In this document: positions 15,549 through 23,482 of the stretch, one piece after another
How the letters are laid out: every line of letters begins with the position of its first letter
Numbering within the stretch: position 1 is the first letter of the stretch
NCBI GenBank assembly: GCA_009774215.1
Contig: VSNH01000019.1
Coordinates: forward strand, 1-36,949
Source: Lachnospiraceae bacterium
GTDB lineage: Bacteria; Bacillota; Clostridia; Lachnospirales; Lachnospiraceae
Direction: 5' to 3'
Length of the DNA stretch: 36,949 bases
Translations under genes and position numbers: made by a program
The notes under the pieces: model-generated
Databases searched by the model: none
What the model was told of the DNA's origin: nothing
Seen by the model: the letters and a program-made list of their open reading frames with translations, nothing else

Positions 15549-16634
15549 ATGGATAAGAGAAAGCGCGGCTTTCGGGGCAGCATACCTCTTCTGATTTTGG
15601 AAATCTGCGTTCTGCTTATCGCTGTCGGCGTGATGTATGTGGTGGTCACAATGACAAGCGAGGTAAACCACAAGGATATTGACGAGGAAAATATCCGTAT
15701 AAATGAGGAGATCGTCAGAAAAAAGCTAACGGATGTGAAGCAGAGCGAGAAGAAAGAAGAGGTGAAGAAAAAGGGATACCGCAATATTGCGCTCTTCGGC
15801 GTGGATGCCAGAAACGGCGAGTTGGGGAGAGGCACCAGAAGCGACACGATTATGATTGCCAGCATCAATCAGGATACGCAGGAGATTAAACTGATTTCCG
15901 TGTTCCGTGATACGTACCTGAATCTTGGCAACGATTCCTATAACAAATGCAATACGGCCTATGCGCAGGGCGGGCCGGAGCAGGCGATCAATATGCTCAA
16001 CATGAATTTGGATCTGGATATCACAGACTATGTGACGATTGGTTTTTCGGGGCTGATCGACGCGGTGGATGCGCTTGGCGGCGTGGAGATTGAAGTGACG
16101 GATTCGGAGATTTCCCATTTGAATAATTATCAGCTCTGCATGGCGGAGGAGCTGGGCGTGGATTACATTCCGGTAGAACAGAGCGGCAGGCAGCTTTTGA
16201 ACGGAATGCAGGCAACGGCTTACTGTCGGATCCGCTACACAAAGGGCGATGATTTCAGAAGAGCGGAAAGGCAGCGGGAAGTGCTCAGGGCTATGATGGA
16301 CAAGGCCGGGGACGCGCCGGTCAGCACATTGACCGATATGGTTAATGCCGTTCTGCCGCAGGTGGAGACCTCTCTGGATGTGAATGAGATTTTGAGCGTG
16401 CTGGGAAGCGTGGCCGGTTACAATATGACGGAGAGCGACGGTTTTCCCTTTGAGGGAGGCAGAGCCGGGGCCAATGTGGGAAGCAAGGGAAGCTGTGTGG
16501 TTCCCGTGGATTTGGAGGAGAATGTAAGACAGCTTCATCAGATTTTATACCCGGAAGAAAGCTACAGCCCTTCGTCCCGGATCAGGCAGATCAATGAGGA
16601 GATTAAGACGCAGACAAACGAGTATCTGCAATAA
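15549..16634 (+). CDS. LytR-CpsA-Psr (LCP) family protein
   Basis: 361 residues with ATG at 15549 behind AAAGGAG. A short basic cytoplasmic start (MDKRKRGFRG) is followed by one transmembrane helix (LLILEICVLLIAVGVMYVVV), then an extracytoplasmic LCP domain from about residue 78. The domain has the conserved stretches NIALFGVDAR, RGTRSDTIMI, ISVFRDTYL, YNKCNTAYAQGG and YCRIRYTKGDDFRRAERQREVL; the Arg and Asp residues in these blocks bind the polyprenyl pyrophosphate substrate. LCP enzymes transfer anionic glycopolymers such as teichoic acids or capsule from the lipid carrier to peptidoglycan. The residues after about 290 are less conserved. The particular polymer cannot be told. Confidence 0.92.
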   Translation: MDKRKRGFRGSIPLLILEICVLLIAVGVMYVVVTMTSEVNHKDIDEENIRINEEIVRKKLTDVKQSEKKEEVKKKGYRNIALFGVDARNGELGRGTRSDTIMIASINQDTQEIKLISVFRDTYLNLGNDSYNKCNTAYAQGGPEQAINMLNMNLDLDITDYVTIGFSGLIDAVDALGGVEIEVTDSEISHLNNYQLCMAEELGVDYIPVEQSGRQLLNGMQATAYCRIRYTKGDDFRRAERQREVLRAMMDKAGDAPVSTLTDMVNAVLPQVETSLDVNEILSVLGSVAGYNMTESDGFPFEGGRAGANVGSKGSCVVPVDLEENVRQLHQILYPEESYSPSSRIRQINEEIKTQTNEYLQ

Positions 16635-16683
16635 CAGTGCAGCCGGGGCATAAGCAGACGGATAAGAACGGAAACGGGTCATT

Positions 16684-18585
16684 ATGAAAAAATTGCTTAT
16701 TTATTTAAAGGATTATAAGAAGGAGACGGTTTTTGCGCCGCTCTTTAAAATGCTGGAAGCCACGTTTGAGCTGTTTGTGCCTCTGGTGATGGCGGCTATC
16801 ATTGACCGGGGTATCGGGCAGGCGGATACGGGGTATGTGCTGAAAATGGGCGTCATTCTCGTGGCGCTGGGACTTATCGGGCTGCTGTGCTCCATCACGG
16901 CGCAGTATTTTGCGGCCAAGGCGGCGGTCGGGTTTTCTACGGGGTTAAAACATGCGCTGTTTGACCATATCCAAAGCCTTTCCTTTACGGAAATAGACAC
17001 GCTTGGCACATCCACCCTGATTACGCGCATGACTTCCGATGTGAATCAGGTGCAGAACGGTGTCAATATGGTGCTGCGTCTCTTCCTGCGCTCGCCCTTT
17101 ATCGTGTTCGGCGCGATGATTATGGCTTTCACCATCGACGCCAAGGCAGCGATGATCTTTGTGGTGACGATACCGCTTCTTGCGGTGGTGGTTTTCGGGA
17201 TTATGGCGCTCACCATGCCCATGTATAAGAAGGTGCAGGCGGGGCTGGACGCGGTGCTTTCCGCGACGAGAGAAAATCTGACGGGAGCAAGGGTGATCCG
17301 CGCTTTTCACAAAGAGGAGGAAGAGATCGACAGGTTTGAGGAGAAAAACGGATTTCTCACCCATCTGCAGCTCGTTGTGGGAAGAATATCGGCACTGACC
17401 AATCCGGTCACATATATTATCATCAATGCGGCGACCATCCTTCTGCTATATACGGGCGCGGTTCGTGTGGACAACGGCAGTATTACGCAGGGCGAGGTGG
17501 TTGCGCTGGTCAACTACATGTCGCAGATTCTGGTGGAGCTGATTAAGCTGGCGAATCTGATTATCACGATCACCAAGGCGCTGGCCTGCGCCAACCGCAT
17601 TGAGGTGGTGTTTGAGGTGGAGTCGTCCATGGCGTGGGGAACTGCGGCAGCGCGGGTAGAGGCAGCGGCAGAAGGAAAGGAATTGACCAAGGTGGGCAAT
17701 GCGACGGCAGGCGGCGGCATGGCTTCCGGAACGGACGCATTGGCAGGACAGGATTCGACGGACAGAATGAATCCGGCAGTGGGCGGTAAAGTGGTAGATG
17801 GGGATGGCGTAACGACGGGGAGTGGCGCGGGTGCGGGTCTGGCTGTGGAGTTTGACCATGTCCACCTGACTTACGGGGGCGCGGGCGCGGAATCCCTGAG
17901 CGACATCCATATCCGGGTGCCGAAGGGACAGACGGTCGGCATCATAGGCGGCACGGGTTCGGGCAAGTCTTCTCTGGTAAATATGATTCCGCGGTTTTAT
18001 GACGCTACGGTCGGTACCGTGCGCGTGGATGGGCGGGACGTGAAAACCTACGGTATGGAGGAACTGCGGGAAAAGATCGGCATTGTGCTGCAGAAGGCGG
18101 TGCTTTTCCGGGGGACGATCCGGGACAACCTGCTGTGGGGGAATGGTTCCGCCACGGATGAGGAGCTGTGGGAGGCCCTGCGGCTCGCACAGGCAAGGGA
18201 TTTTGTGGAGACGAAGGAAGGCTGTCTGGACGCGCCTGTGGCGCAGGAGGGACGCAACCTTTCCGGCGGACAGAGACAGCGGCTCACCATCGCAAGGGCG
18301 CTGGTGGCGAAGCCGGAGATATTGATTCTGGATGACAGTGCGTCGGCGTTGGACTACGCCACGGACGCGGCGCTGCGCAGGGCGCTGCGGGAGCTGCCCG
18401 GGGAGACCACGGTGTTTATCGTATCACAGCGGGCTTCCTCGATTCAGCATGCGGATCAGATCATCGTGCTGGAGGACGGCGAGATGGCCGGGTGCGGCAC
18501 CCACGAGGAACTGCTGGCGGACTGCGAGGTCTACCAAGAGATATACTACTCGCAGTTTGAGCAAAAGAATGCCGTGCAAACGTGA
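16684..18585 (+). CDS. ABC exporter half, non-consensus ATP site
   Basis: 633 residues: six-helix exporter domain (1-300) and C-terminal ATPase. Walker A GGTGSGKSS lies at 422-430, the Q-loop Q at 470, a canonical LSGGQ at 526-530 and Walker B ILILD at 546-550. The catalytic Glu is replaced by Asp (D551) and the switch His by Gln (Q582, in VSQRASS). This is the pattern of the non-hydrolysing member of heterodimeric exporters such as TM287/TM288. Residues 314-387 form an unusual Gly/Ala/Thr-rich linker between the membrane and ATPase domains, normally about 20 residues. The partner is the next gene. Substrate unknown, probably a drug, lipid or peptide. The stop codon falls in a palindromic repeat. 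Confidence 0.92.
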   Translation: MKKLLIYLKDYKKETVFAPLFKMLEATFELFVPLVMAAIIDRGIGQADTGYVLKMGVILVALGLIGLLCSITAQYFAAKAAVGFSTGLKHALFDHIQSLSFTEIDTLGTSTLITRMTSDVNQVQNGVNMVLRLFLRSPFIVFGAMIMAFTIDAKAAMIFVVTIPLLAVVVFGIMALTMPMYKKVQAGLDAVLSATRENLTGARVIRAFHKEEEEIDRFEEKNGFLTHLQLVVGRISALTNPVTYIIINAATILLLYTGAVRVDNGSITQGEVVALVNYMSQILVELIKLANLIITITKALACANRIEVVFEVESSMAWGTAAARVEAAAEGKELTKVGNATAGGGMASGTDALAGQDSTDRMNPAVGGKVVDGDGVTTGSGAGAGLAVEFDHVHLTYGGAGAESLSDIHIRVPKGQTVGIIGGTGSGKSSLVNMIPRFYDATVGTVRVDGRDVKTYGMEELREKIGIVLQKAVLFRGTIRDNLLWGNGSATDEELWEALRLAQARDFVETKEGCLDAPVAQEGRNLSGGQRQRLTIARALVAKPEILILDDSASALDYATDAALRRALRELPGETTVFIVSQRASSIQHADQIIVLEDGEMAGCGTHEELLADCEVYQEIYYSQFEQKNAVQT

Positions 18586-18818
18586 ATATACAAAGTGGCG
18601 TTGAGAGCTTGCTCTCATAAGACGATTTGTATATTCACGTTTATAGGGCGGACGCCCGACATGCATAAGTTGGCGAAGACAACTTATGCATGAGCACGGC
18701 AAACGTGAATATACAAAGTGGCGTTGAGAGCTTGCGCACTAGGAGTGTTAGTACGAGTTTGCGAAGCAAATCTCGCAATCGAGCTTGCTCGATTTGTTAT
18801 AGGGCGGACGCCCGACAT
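18576..18818 (+). repeat. Two tandem palindromic repeat units between ABC genes
   Basis: A 37-bp block starting GCAAACGTGAATATACAAAG occurs identically at 18576-18612 and 18709-18745. A 21-bp block containing TATAGGGCGGACGCCCGACA also occurs twice, at 18642-18662 and 18798-18818. Each pair marks the start and end of a unit. Unit 1 holds perfect stems ACGTGAATATACAAA with its complement, and CATGCATAAGTTG / CAACTTATGCATG. Unit 2 keeps the ends but has different hairpins inside (ATCGAGC/GCTCGAT). It fills the whole 262-bp gap and contains no gene. Confidence 0.8.
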
Positions 18819-18847
18819 TGTGCGCGGCTATATATGAGGTGAACGAT

Positions 18848-20584
18848 ATGGGACAGAGAGAAACATTTCGGCGGGTTTTGCATTACATTAAAAAATACTG
18901 GCTGTATTTGACGGCGTCCATCGTGATGGCAAGCGTGACGGTGGCGCTGACTTTGTACTTTCCGATATTGACCGGTAGAGTCATAGATTTGGTGTTAGGT
19001 GCGGGACAGGTGGATTTTCCGGGGGTGTTCGCGATTCTAAAACAGATGGCGGTGATCGCTGCGGCCACCGGGCTGGCACAGTGGATTATGAATGTGTGCA
19101 ACAATAAGATGACCTACCGCATTGTGCAGGACATCCGCGACGAAGCGTTTCGCAGGATAGAAATTCTTCCCCTAAAGTACATTGACGCGCATTCCTACGG
19201 TGAGGTGGTGAGCCGGGTGATCGCGGATGTGGATCAGTTTGCGGACGGCCTGCTCATGGGATTTACGCAGTTTTTCACAGGTGTCATTACGATTCTGGGC
19301 ACATTAGGGTTTATGCTCAGTGTCAATGTCGCCGTCACGGGTGTTGTTGTGCTGGTGACACCATTGTCGTTTTTTGTCGCGGGTTTTATCGCGAAGAAAA
19401 CGTTCACCATGTTTCATTTGCAGTCGGAGACGAGGGGCGAGCAGACGGCGCTCATCGAGGAGATGGTCGGGAACCAGAAGGTGGTACAGGCCTTTTCCCA
19501 TGAGGACGAAGCGCTGGAACAGTTCGATGAGATTAACGGCAGACTGCAGGACTGCTCCCTGCGGGCGATTTTCTTTTCCTCCCTGACAAACCCTTCCACC
19601 CGTTTCGTGAACAATCTGGTGTACGCGGGCGTGGCGGTTGTGGGGGCGGTTTATGCCGTGCACGGCGGGATCAGCGTGGGACAGCTGTCGTGCTTCCTGT
19701 CTTATGCGAACCAGTATACGAAGCCGTTCAACGAGATTTCCGGCGTGGTGACGGAACTGCAGAATGCCCTGGCATGTGCGGCGCGGATTTTTGCTTTGAT
19801 CGAAGAGGAACCTCAGACGCCGGAGCCGGAGAACGTGCGGACGCTTACAGATGTGGAGGGACGCGTGGAGCTCTCTCATGTGGACTTTTCCTATGTGCCG
19901 GATAAGAAGCTGATCACCGATCTGAACCTGACGGTGAAGCCGGGACAGCGGGTGGCCATTGTGGGTCCTACGGGCTGCGGAAAAACCACGGTGATCAATC
20001 TGCTGATGCGGTTTTATGATGTGGACAGCGGAAAAATCTGCGTGGACGGTGCGGATATTCGGGAAGTGACGAGAAGGAGTCTGCGCGAAAATTATGGCAT
20101 GGTGCTGCAGGAGACATGGTTGAAGGCCGGGACGATCCGCGATAATATCGTGATGGGCAGACCCGACGCCACGGAGGAGGAGGTTATTGCCGCCGCGAAG
20201 GCATCCCACGCCCACAGCTTTATCAAGAGACTTTCCAAGGGGTATGACACGGTGATCGGGGAAGACGGAGGCAGCCTTTCCCAAGGGCAGAAGCAGCTTC
20301 TGTGTATTACGAGGGTGATGCTCTGTCTGCCGCCCATGCTGATTCTGGACGAGGCCACGTCCTCCATAGATACGCGCACGGAAATACGGATTCAAAAGGC
20401 GTTTGCCACCATGATGCAGGGAAGAACCAGCTTTATTGTGGCACACAGGCTCTCCACCATCAGAGAGGCGGACGTGATTCTCGTTATGAAGGACGGAAAT
20501 ATTATCGAACAGGGAAACCACGAGACGCTGCTTAAGAAGAAAGGCTTTTATGCCGGACTTTATGAAAGTCAGTTCGCTGTATAG
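18848..20584 (+). CDS. ABC exporter half, catalytic partner
   Basis: 578 residues from ATG 18848 (GAGGTG 6 bp upstream); a TTG start at 18818 would lie in repeat DNA and is unlikely. Six-helix exporter domain (about 20-310), then the ATPase with Walker A GPTGCGKTT at 373-381, Q421, a variant signature LSQGQ at 477-481, Walker B D501 with catalytic E502, and switch H533 (VAHRLST). It therefore supplies the hydrolysing Walker A/B and His, while its LSQGQ faces the degenerate half of the upstream protein. Together they should form one heterodimer with one active site. Substrate unknown. Confidence 0.93.
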   Translation: MGQRETFRRVLHYIKKYWLYLTASIVMASVTVALTLYFPILTGRVIDLVLGAGQVDFPGVFAILKQMAVIAAATGLAQWIMNVCNNKMTYRIVQDIRDEAFRRIEILPLKYIDAHSYGEVVSRVIADVDQFADGLLMGFTQFFTGVITILGTLGFMLSVNVAVTGVVVLVTPLSFFVAGFIAKKTFTMFHLQSETRGEQTALIEEMVGNQKVVQAFSHEDEALEQFDEINGRLQDCSLRAIFFSSLTNPSTRFVNNLVYAGVAVVGAVYAVHGGISVGQLSCFLSYANQYTKPFNEISGVVTELQNALACAARIFALIEEEPQTPEPENVRTLTDVEGRVELSHVDFSYVPDKKLITDLNLTVKPGQRVAIVGPTGCGKTTVINLLMRFYDVDSGKICVDGADIREVTRRSLRENYGMVLQETWLKAGTIRDNIVMGRPDATEEEVIAAAKASHAHSFIKRLSKGYDTVIGEDGGSLSQGQKQLLCITRVMLCLPPMLILDEATSSIDTRTEIRIQKAFATMMQGRTSFIVAHRLSTIREADVILVMKDGNIIEQGNHETLLKKKGFYAGLYESQFAV

Positions 20585-20589
20585 TTGCA

Positions 20590-20732
20590 GTGCCGTTCAG
20601 TTCAGGACTTTGCACTTGCTGCAAAGTCCGTAAGAATGTGTAAATTTAGCCAAGTGGGAATCTGCCCTCGCCGTAGGGCGACTTGGAATGGCAGATTCCA
20701 TAACAGGAAAGCCGAAGGCTGAACTGTTATAG
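20590..20732. repeat. Palindromic repeat inside the 3' end of a lipoprotein gene
   Basis: Outer arms CAGTTCAG (20598-20605) and CTGAACTG (20719-20726) enclose a perfect GGACTTTGCA/TGCAAAGTCC hairpin (20605-20629), a GGAATCTGCC/GGCAGATTCC stem (20657-20666 and 20690-20699), CGCC/GGCG (20669-20680) and AGCC/GGCT (20710-20720). It separates two convergent genes and supplies the last part of the minus-strand one. The nested hairpins probably also limit read-through from both sides. Confidence 0.7.
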
Positions 20733-21217
20733 TAGGAGGCATCTTTGTTATAGTCCATGGATTCGGAGCGGATGTCCGTGATCGCGCCGTTTTCCCATTC
20801 AAAGACAAGATACTGGTAAACCACGGCGTGGTGATCCAGATACGCCTCGTCGGTTAAAAAGGAAAGAAGCGCGTCTTCTTCAATGCCGTTATTTTCACAG
20901 AAGCTGTCAATTTCCACGGCAGCGCCGTCCACAAAAAAGGAGGGCAGGATCGTGGTAAGTGACTTGTCAAAAGGAATTTCTTCGGCGGGAAGGAACTGGT
21001 AGCTGTCGCCGTCCACACTGGAGAGAATATCGTAGTCCCGGTAAGCGGCCAGAAAGGCATCGGGGCCGTCTCCGATTTTCACGCCGCGTATGGTCTGCGC
21101 CGTCTCCGCGTCCAGATCGTAGTCGGTGGCGGTCAGAAGAGGCCTTTCCTCGCCGCAGGCAGAGAGAGGGAGAGCGAGGGAACATGTCAATATAAAGAGA
21201 GCAGCGGCTTTTTTCAT
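20597..21217 (-). CDS. Lipoprotein, unknown function
   Basis: 206 residues. The start is set by the lipoprotein signal MKKAAALFILTCSLALPLSA followed by C21 (lipobox LSAC); the frame stays open upstream but that part runs through the tRNA. The mature protein (EERPLLTATDYDLDAETAQT...) is a small soluble domain of mixed helices and strands; I know no family. It should be anchored outside the membrane. The last 35 or so residues (FPVMESAIPSRPTARADSHL onward, ending in SKCKVLN) are encoded by the palindromic repeat at 20590-20732, so the original C-terminus has probably been replaced or extended. Read toward ABC gene 2, convergent with it. Confidence 0.65.
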   Translation of the reverse strand: MKKAAALFILTCSLALPLSACGEERPLLTATDYDLDAETAQTIRGVKIGDGPDAFLAAYRDYDILSSVDGDSYQFLPAEEIPFDKSLTTILPSFFVDGAAVEIDSFCENNGIEEDALLSFLTDEAYLDHHAVVYQYLVFEWENGAITDIRSESMDYNKDASYYNSSAFGFPVMESAIPSRPTARADSHLAKFTHSYGLCSKCKVLN

Positions 21218-21265
21218 GGGAATCCTCTTTCCGGAGCGTAGGGCTCCTGTGTTCACAGGCTTGTG

Positions 21266-21298
21266 CAAAAAGAAACCCGCGAGCATCGACTCACGGGT
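21266..21298 (-). terminator. Intrinsic terminator of tRNA-Trp
   Basis: On the minus strand a 9-bp stem (A+CCCGTGAG with CTCGCGGG+T, one G.U pair, 6-nt loop) is followed directly by TTCTTTTT. It lies 8 bp beyond the tRNA 3' end and ahead of the lipoprotein start. Confidence 0.8.
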
Positions 21299-21306
21299 CA
21301 TAATAA

Positions 21307-21377
21307 CAGGGGCAGTAGGAATCGAACCCACATCGATGGTTTTGGAGACCACTGTTCTACCTTTGAACTATGCCCCT
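21307..21377 (-). tRNA. tRNA-Trp (CCA)
   Basis: A 71-nt cloverleaf. The acceptor stem is AGGGGCA/TGCCCCT with discriminator G. The D stem is GTTC/GAAC, the anticodon stem GTGGT/ACCAT with loop CTCCAAA (anticodon CCA), and the T arm GTGGG-TTCGATT-CCTAC. The CCA tail is not encoded. It reads UGG codons. It has its own promoter and terminator, so it is a single-gene unit. Confidence 0.95.
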
Positions 21378-21414
21378 TTGGCATATGGCGGGTCTAAGAA
21401 GACCGCCGAAAGTT

Positions 21415-21443
21415 ATTATAGCATAGGAGCGGGGAGAGCGCAA
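21415..21443 (-). promoter_or_regulatory. Promoter of tRNA-Trp
   Basis: On the minus strand an extended -10 TGCTATAAT (TATAAT at 21415-21420) with a weak -35 TTGCGC at 21438-21443, 17 bp apart. The -10 is 37 bp upstream of the tRNA 5' end. A GGCGG/CCGCC-type hairpin lies between. Confidence 0.6.
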
Positions 21444-21499
21444 GCCGGATTTTTTGAAATTCTCCCAAAATGATCATATTTGAAAGGATGGCAGGGTGT

Positions 21500-21946
21500 A
21501 TGTTAGAGAAGGCGGGAAGTATGTTTGACAATATGGAAGCGATGATGGATCGCATCAAGAAAAAAGTATACGCGGAACGGATGGAGCGGTTTCGGGAGAA
21601 GAATCTGGAGATTCTTGCACAGATGACGGACTTTGTGGAGCAGGCGGAAGAACAGGAGCGGGATAAGGCGGCGGCACAGGTGGCAAAAACCCTTGCGGAC
21701 GCGGTGGAGGCGCGTTTTGCCAAGCGGGGAAAAATCAGCGGCAGAACCCAGATGGACATCAACCTGTTTATGATTTACTTCGTGTTTCCGGCGATTCTTC
21801 TGACACAGAGCGAGTATGCGGGACTGCTTGCGGATGCCATTCGGGACGAGTGGCGGGGGCGGTTTAAGAACAGCGAGCAGCTGAGCTATACGACGTATGA
21901 GGAAATTTACGGCACTTTTCAGGAGAAGATTTTCGGGATGTTTTGA
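21500..21946 (+). CDS. Helical protein of unknown function
   Basis: About 148 residues. Three starts are possible (21488, 21500, 21521); 21500 is chosen because an AAAGGA lies 12 bp upstream, but 21521 has GAAGG at 8 bp and is nearly as good. The first 70 residues are strongly helical and charged (RIKKKVYAERMERFREKNLE, then DFVEQAEEQERDKAAAQVAK), probably a coiled coil. The C-terminal half (GRTQMDINLFMIYFVFPAIL, then EYAGLLADAIRDEW) is less polar but not a clear membrane helix. I do not recognise a family. It precedes a MATE exporter by 165 bp. Confidence 0.55.
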   Translation: MLEKAGSMFDNMEAMMDRIKKKVYAERMERFREKNLEILAQMTDFVEQAEEQERDKAAAQVAKTLADAVEARFAKRGKISGRTQMDINLFMIYFVFPAILLTQSEYAGLLADAIRDEWRGRFKNSEQLSYTTYEEIYGTFQEKIFGMF

Positions 21947-22111
21947 GGCAGAAGCTGATTCAAAAATCGCCGCCGGTAATGGGAGCGGCAGAGCGAAGAC
22001 ACCGTCTCCGGGGAAATTGCGATCGATGGTTCGCAGATTATGGGAATGCAAGGCAGGACAGTTACTTGAAGATGCCGGAGATATCGTAAATTGGAGAAAG
22101 AAGGGATTCCT

Positions 22112-23464
22112 ATGGAAAGCCGTATGGATATGATTAACGGATCGCTTGGCGATAAGATTATCAGATATGCGCTGCCGCTTGCAGTGACGGGTGTTTTGCA
22201 GCAGTTATTCAACGCGGCGGATCTGGCGGTAGTGGGACAGTTTTCGGGCAAGGAGGCAATGGCGGCGGTGGGCGGCAACGCGCCGGTCATCGGGCTGTTA
22301 GTGAATCTTTTTGTTGGGATTTCGCTTGGCAGCAATGTCATGATCGCAAGGTCAATCGGTCAAAAGGACAATGAGACGATTACAAAGACGGTACATACCT
22401 CGGTCGTGATGGCGCTGCTTGGAGGTGCGCTGCTTGCAGTGCTGGGTGAGTTTCTGGCGCCCAGAGTGGTAGACATGCTGGACGTTCCTGGGGACGTATA
22501 TTCGATGGCGGTCAAATATCTGCGGATTTATCTGGCGGGAATGCCGGTGATTATGCTCTACAATTTTGAGGCGGCGATTTTCAGAAGCTGCGGGGATACC
22601 CGGACGCCATTGGCAGCTCTTGTGATTTCGGGCATACTGAATGTGATCCTCAATCTGTTCTTTGTGCTGGGGCTTGGCATGGATGTGGACGGTGTTGCGA
22701 CGGCTACGGTGATATCTAATCTTATCAGTTCGGTCATCCTCTTTGCAGCGCTGGTGAAGACGAAACAGGCGATCCGTGTCGAGCCGAAAAAGCTGCGGGT
22801 GCACGGGGATGTGCTGGGAGAAATGTTGAAGATCGGGGTGCCTGCGGGCGTGCAGGGCATGATTTTTTCTTTTGCCAACATCATCATCCAGTCGGCGGTC
22901 AACAGCCTAGGAACGACCGTGATGGCGGCGTCCTCCGCAGCTTACAATTTGGAAGTCTTTGCCTACTATATCATGAATTCTTTCGGGCAGGCTTGTACCA
23001 CATTTGTCGGTCAGAATTATGGGGCCGGGAAAGGGGAACGCTGCCGGAAGGTGTTGAAGCTCTGCCTGCTGCAAAGTCTCGTGAGTACAGCAGCGGCCAG
23101 CGGGCTGATTCTGCTGCTTAGCCGCTGGCTGCTTGGGATTTTTAACACAGATCCGGAGGTAATCGCGGTAGGGCAGATCCGGCTGGCATATATTTTCTTT
23201 GCATATCTGTTCAGCTTTGCCCAGGAGGGGCTGTCGGGCTATCTGCGGGGATTCGGCGTTTCCTTTATCCCGGCGGCATGTGCGGTCGTCGGCATCTGTG
23301 GCGTGCGGCTTGCGTGGATTTTTACGGTATTCAGACAGTCGCCTTCTTTTACGACGATCATGCAGGTGTACCCGCTCAGTCTGGGCATCACGGCGGCGGT
23401 CATTCTGGCTGTCACGCTGGTGGTGAAGCCGTCGAGAAAGTATATTGTCCCGTCTGAGAGGTAA
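22112..23464 (+). CDS. MATE family efflux transporter
   Basis: 450 residues with about 12 hydrophobic segments. The N-terminus MESRMDMINGSLGDKIIRYA is typical of the DinF/NorM-like MATE proteins of Clostridia; ATG 22112 is chosen because this motif begins there and AAGGG lies upstream. Conserved blocks include LFNAADLAVVGQFSGKEAMA, GLLVNLFVGISLGSNVMIAR, the Ala/Ser-rich AASSAAYNLEVFAYY and SFGQACTTFVGQNYGAG, repeated in the two halves as expected for MATE inverted bundles. It would export cationic drugs or metabolites in exchange for Na+ or H+. It ends 18 bp from the convergent GH42 stop codon, with no terminator seen between. Confidence 0.93.
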   Translation: MESRMDMINGSLGDKIIRYALPLAVTGVLQQLFNAADLAVVGQFSGKEAMAAVGGNAPVIGLLVNLFVGISLGSNVMIARSIGQKDNETITKTVHTSVVMALLGGALLAVLGEFLAPRVVDMLDVPGDVYSMAVKYLRIYLAGMPVIMLYNFEAAIFRSCGDTRTPLAALVISGILNVILNLFFVLGLGMDVDGVATATVISNLISSVILFAALVKTKQAIRVEPKKLRVHGDVLGEMLKIGVPAGVQGMIFSFANIIIQSAVNSLGTTVMAASSAAYNLEVFAYYIMNSFGQACTTFVGQNYGAGKGERCRKVLKLCLLQSLVSTAAASGLILLLSRWLLGIFNTDPEVIAVGQIRLAYIFFAYLFSFAQEGLSGYLRGFGVSFIPAACAVVGICGVRLAWIFTVFRQSPSFTTIMQVYPLSLGITAAVILAVTLVVKPSRKYIVPSER

Positions 23465-23482
23465 GAGCAGGTGCGATGATTT

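Noticed and set aside
19304..20521. Minus-strand open frame (405 codons) opposite the second ABC gene
   Set aside because: A shadow of a well-supported ABC transporter; no motif or ribosome binding site.
21126..21473. Plus-strand open frame across tRNA-Trp
   Set aside because: It reads through the antisense of a tRNA and a terminator; the GIEPTS-type stretch is the usual false translation of antisense tRNA.
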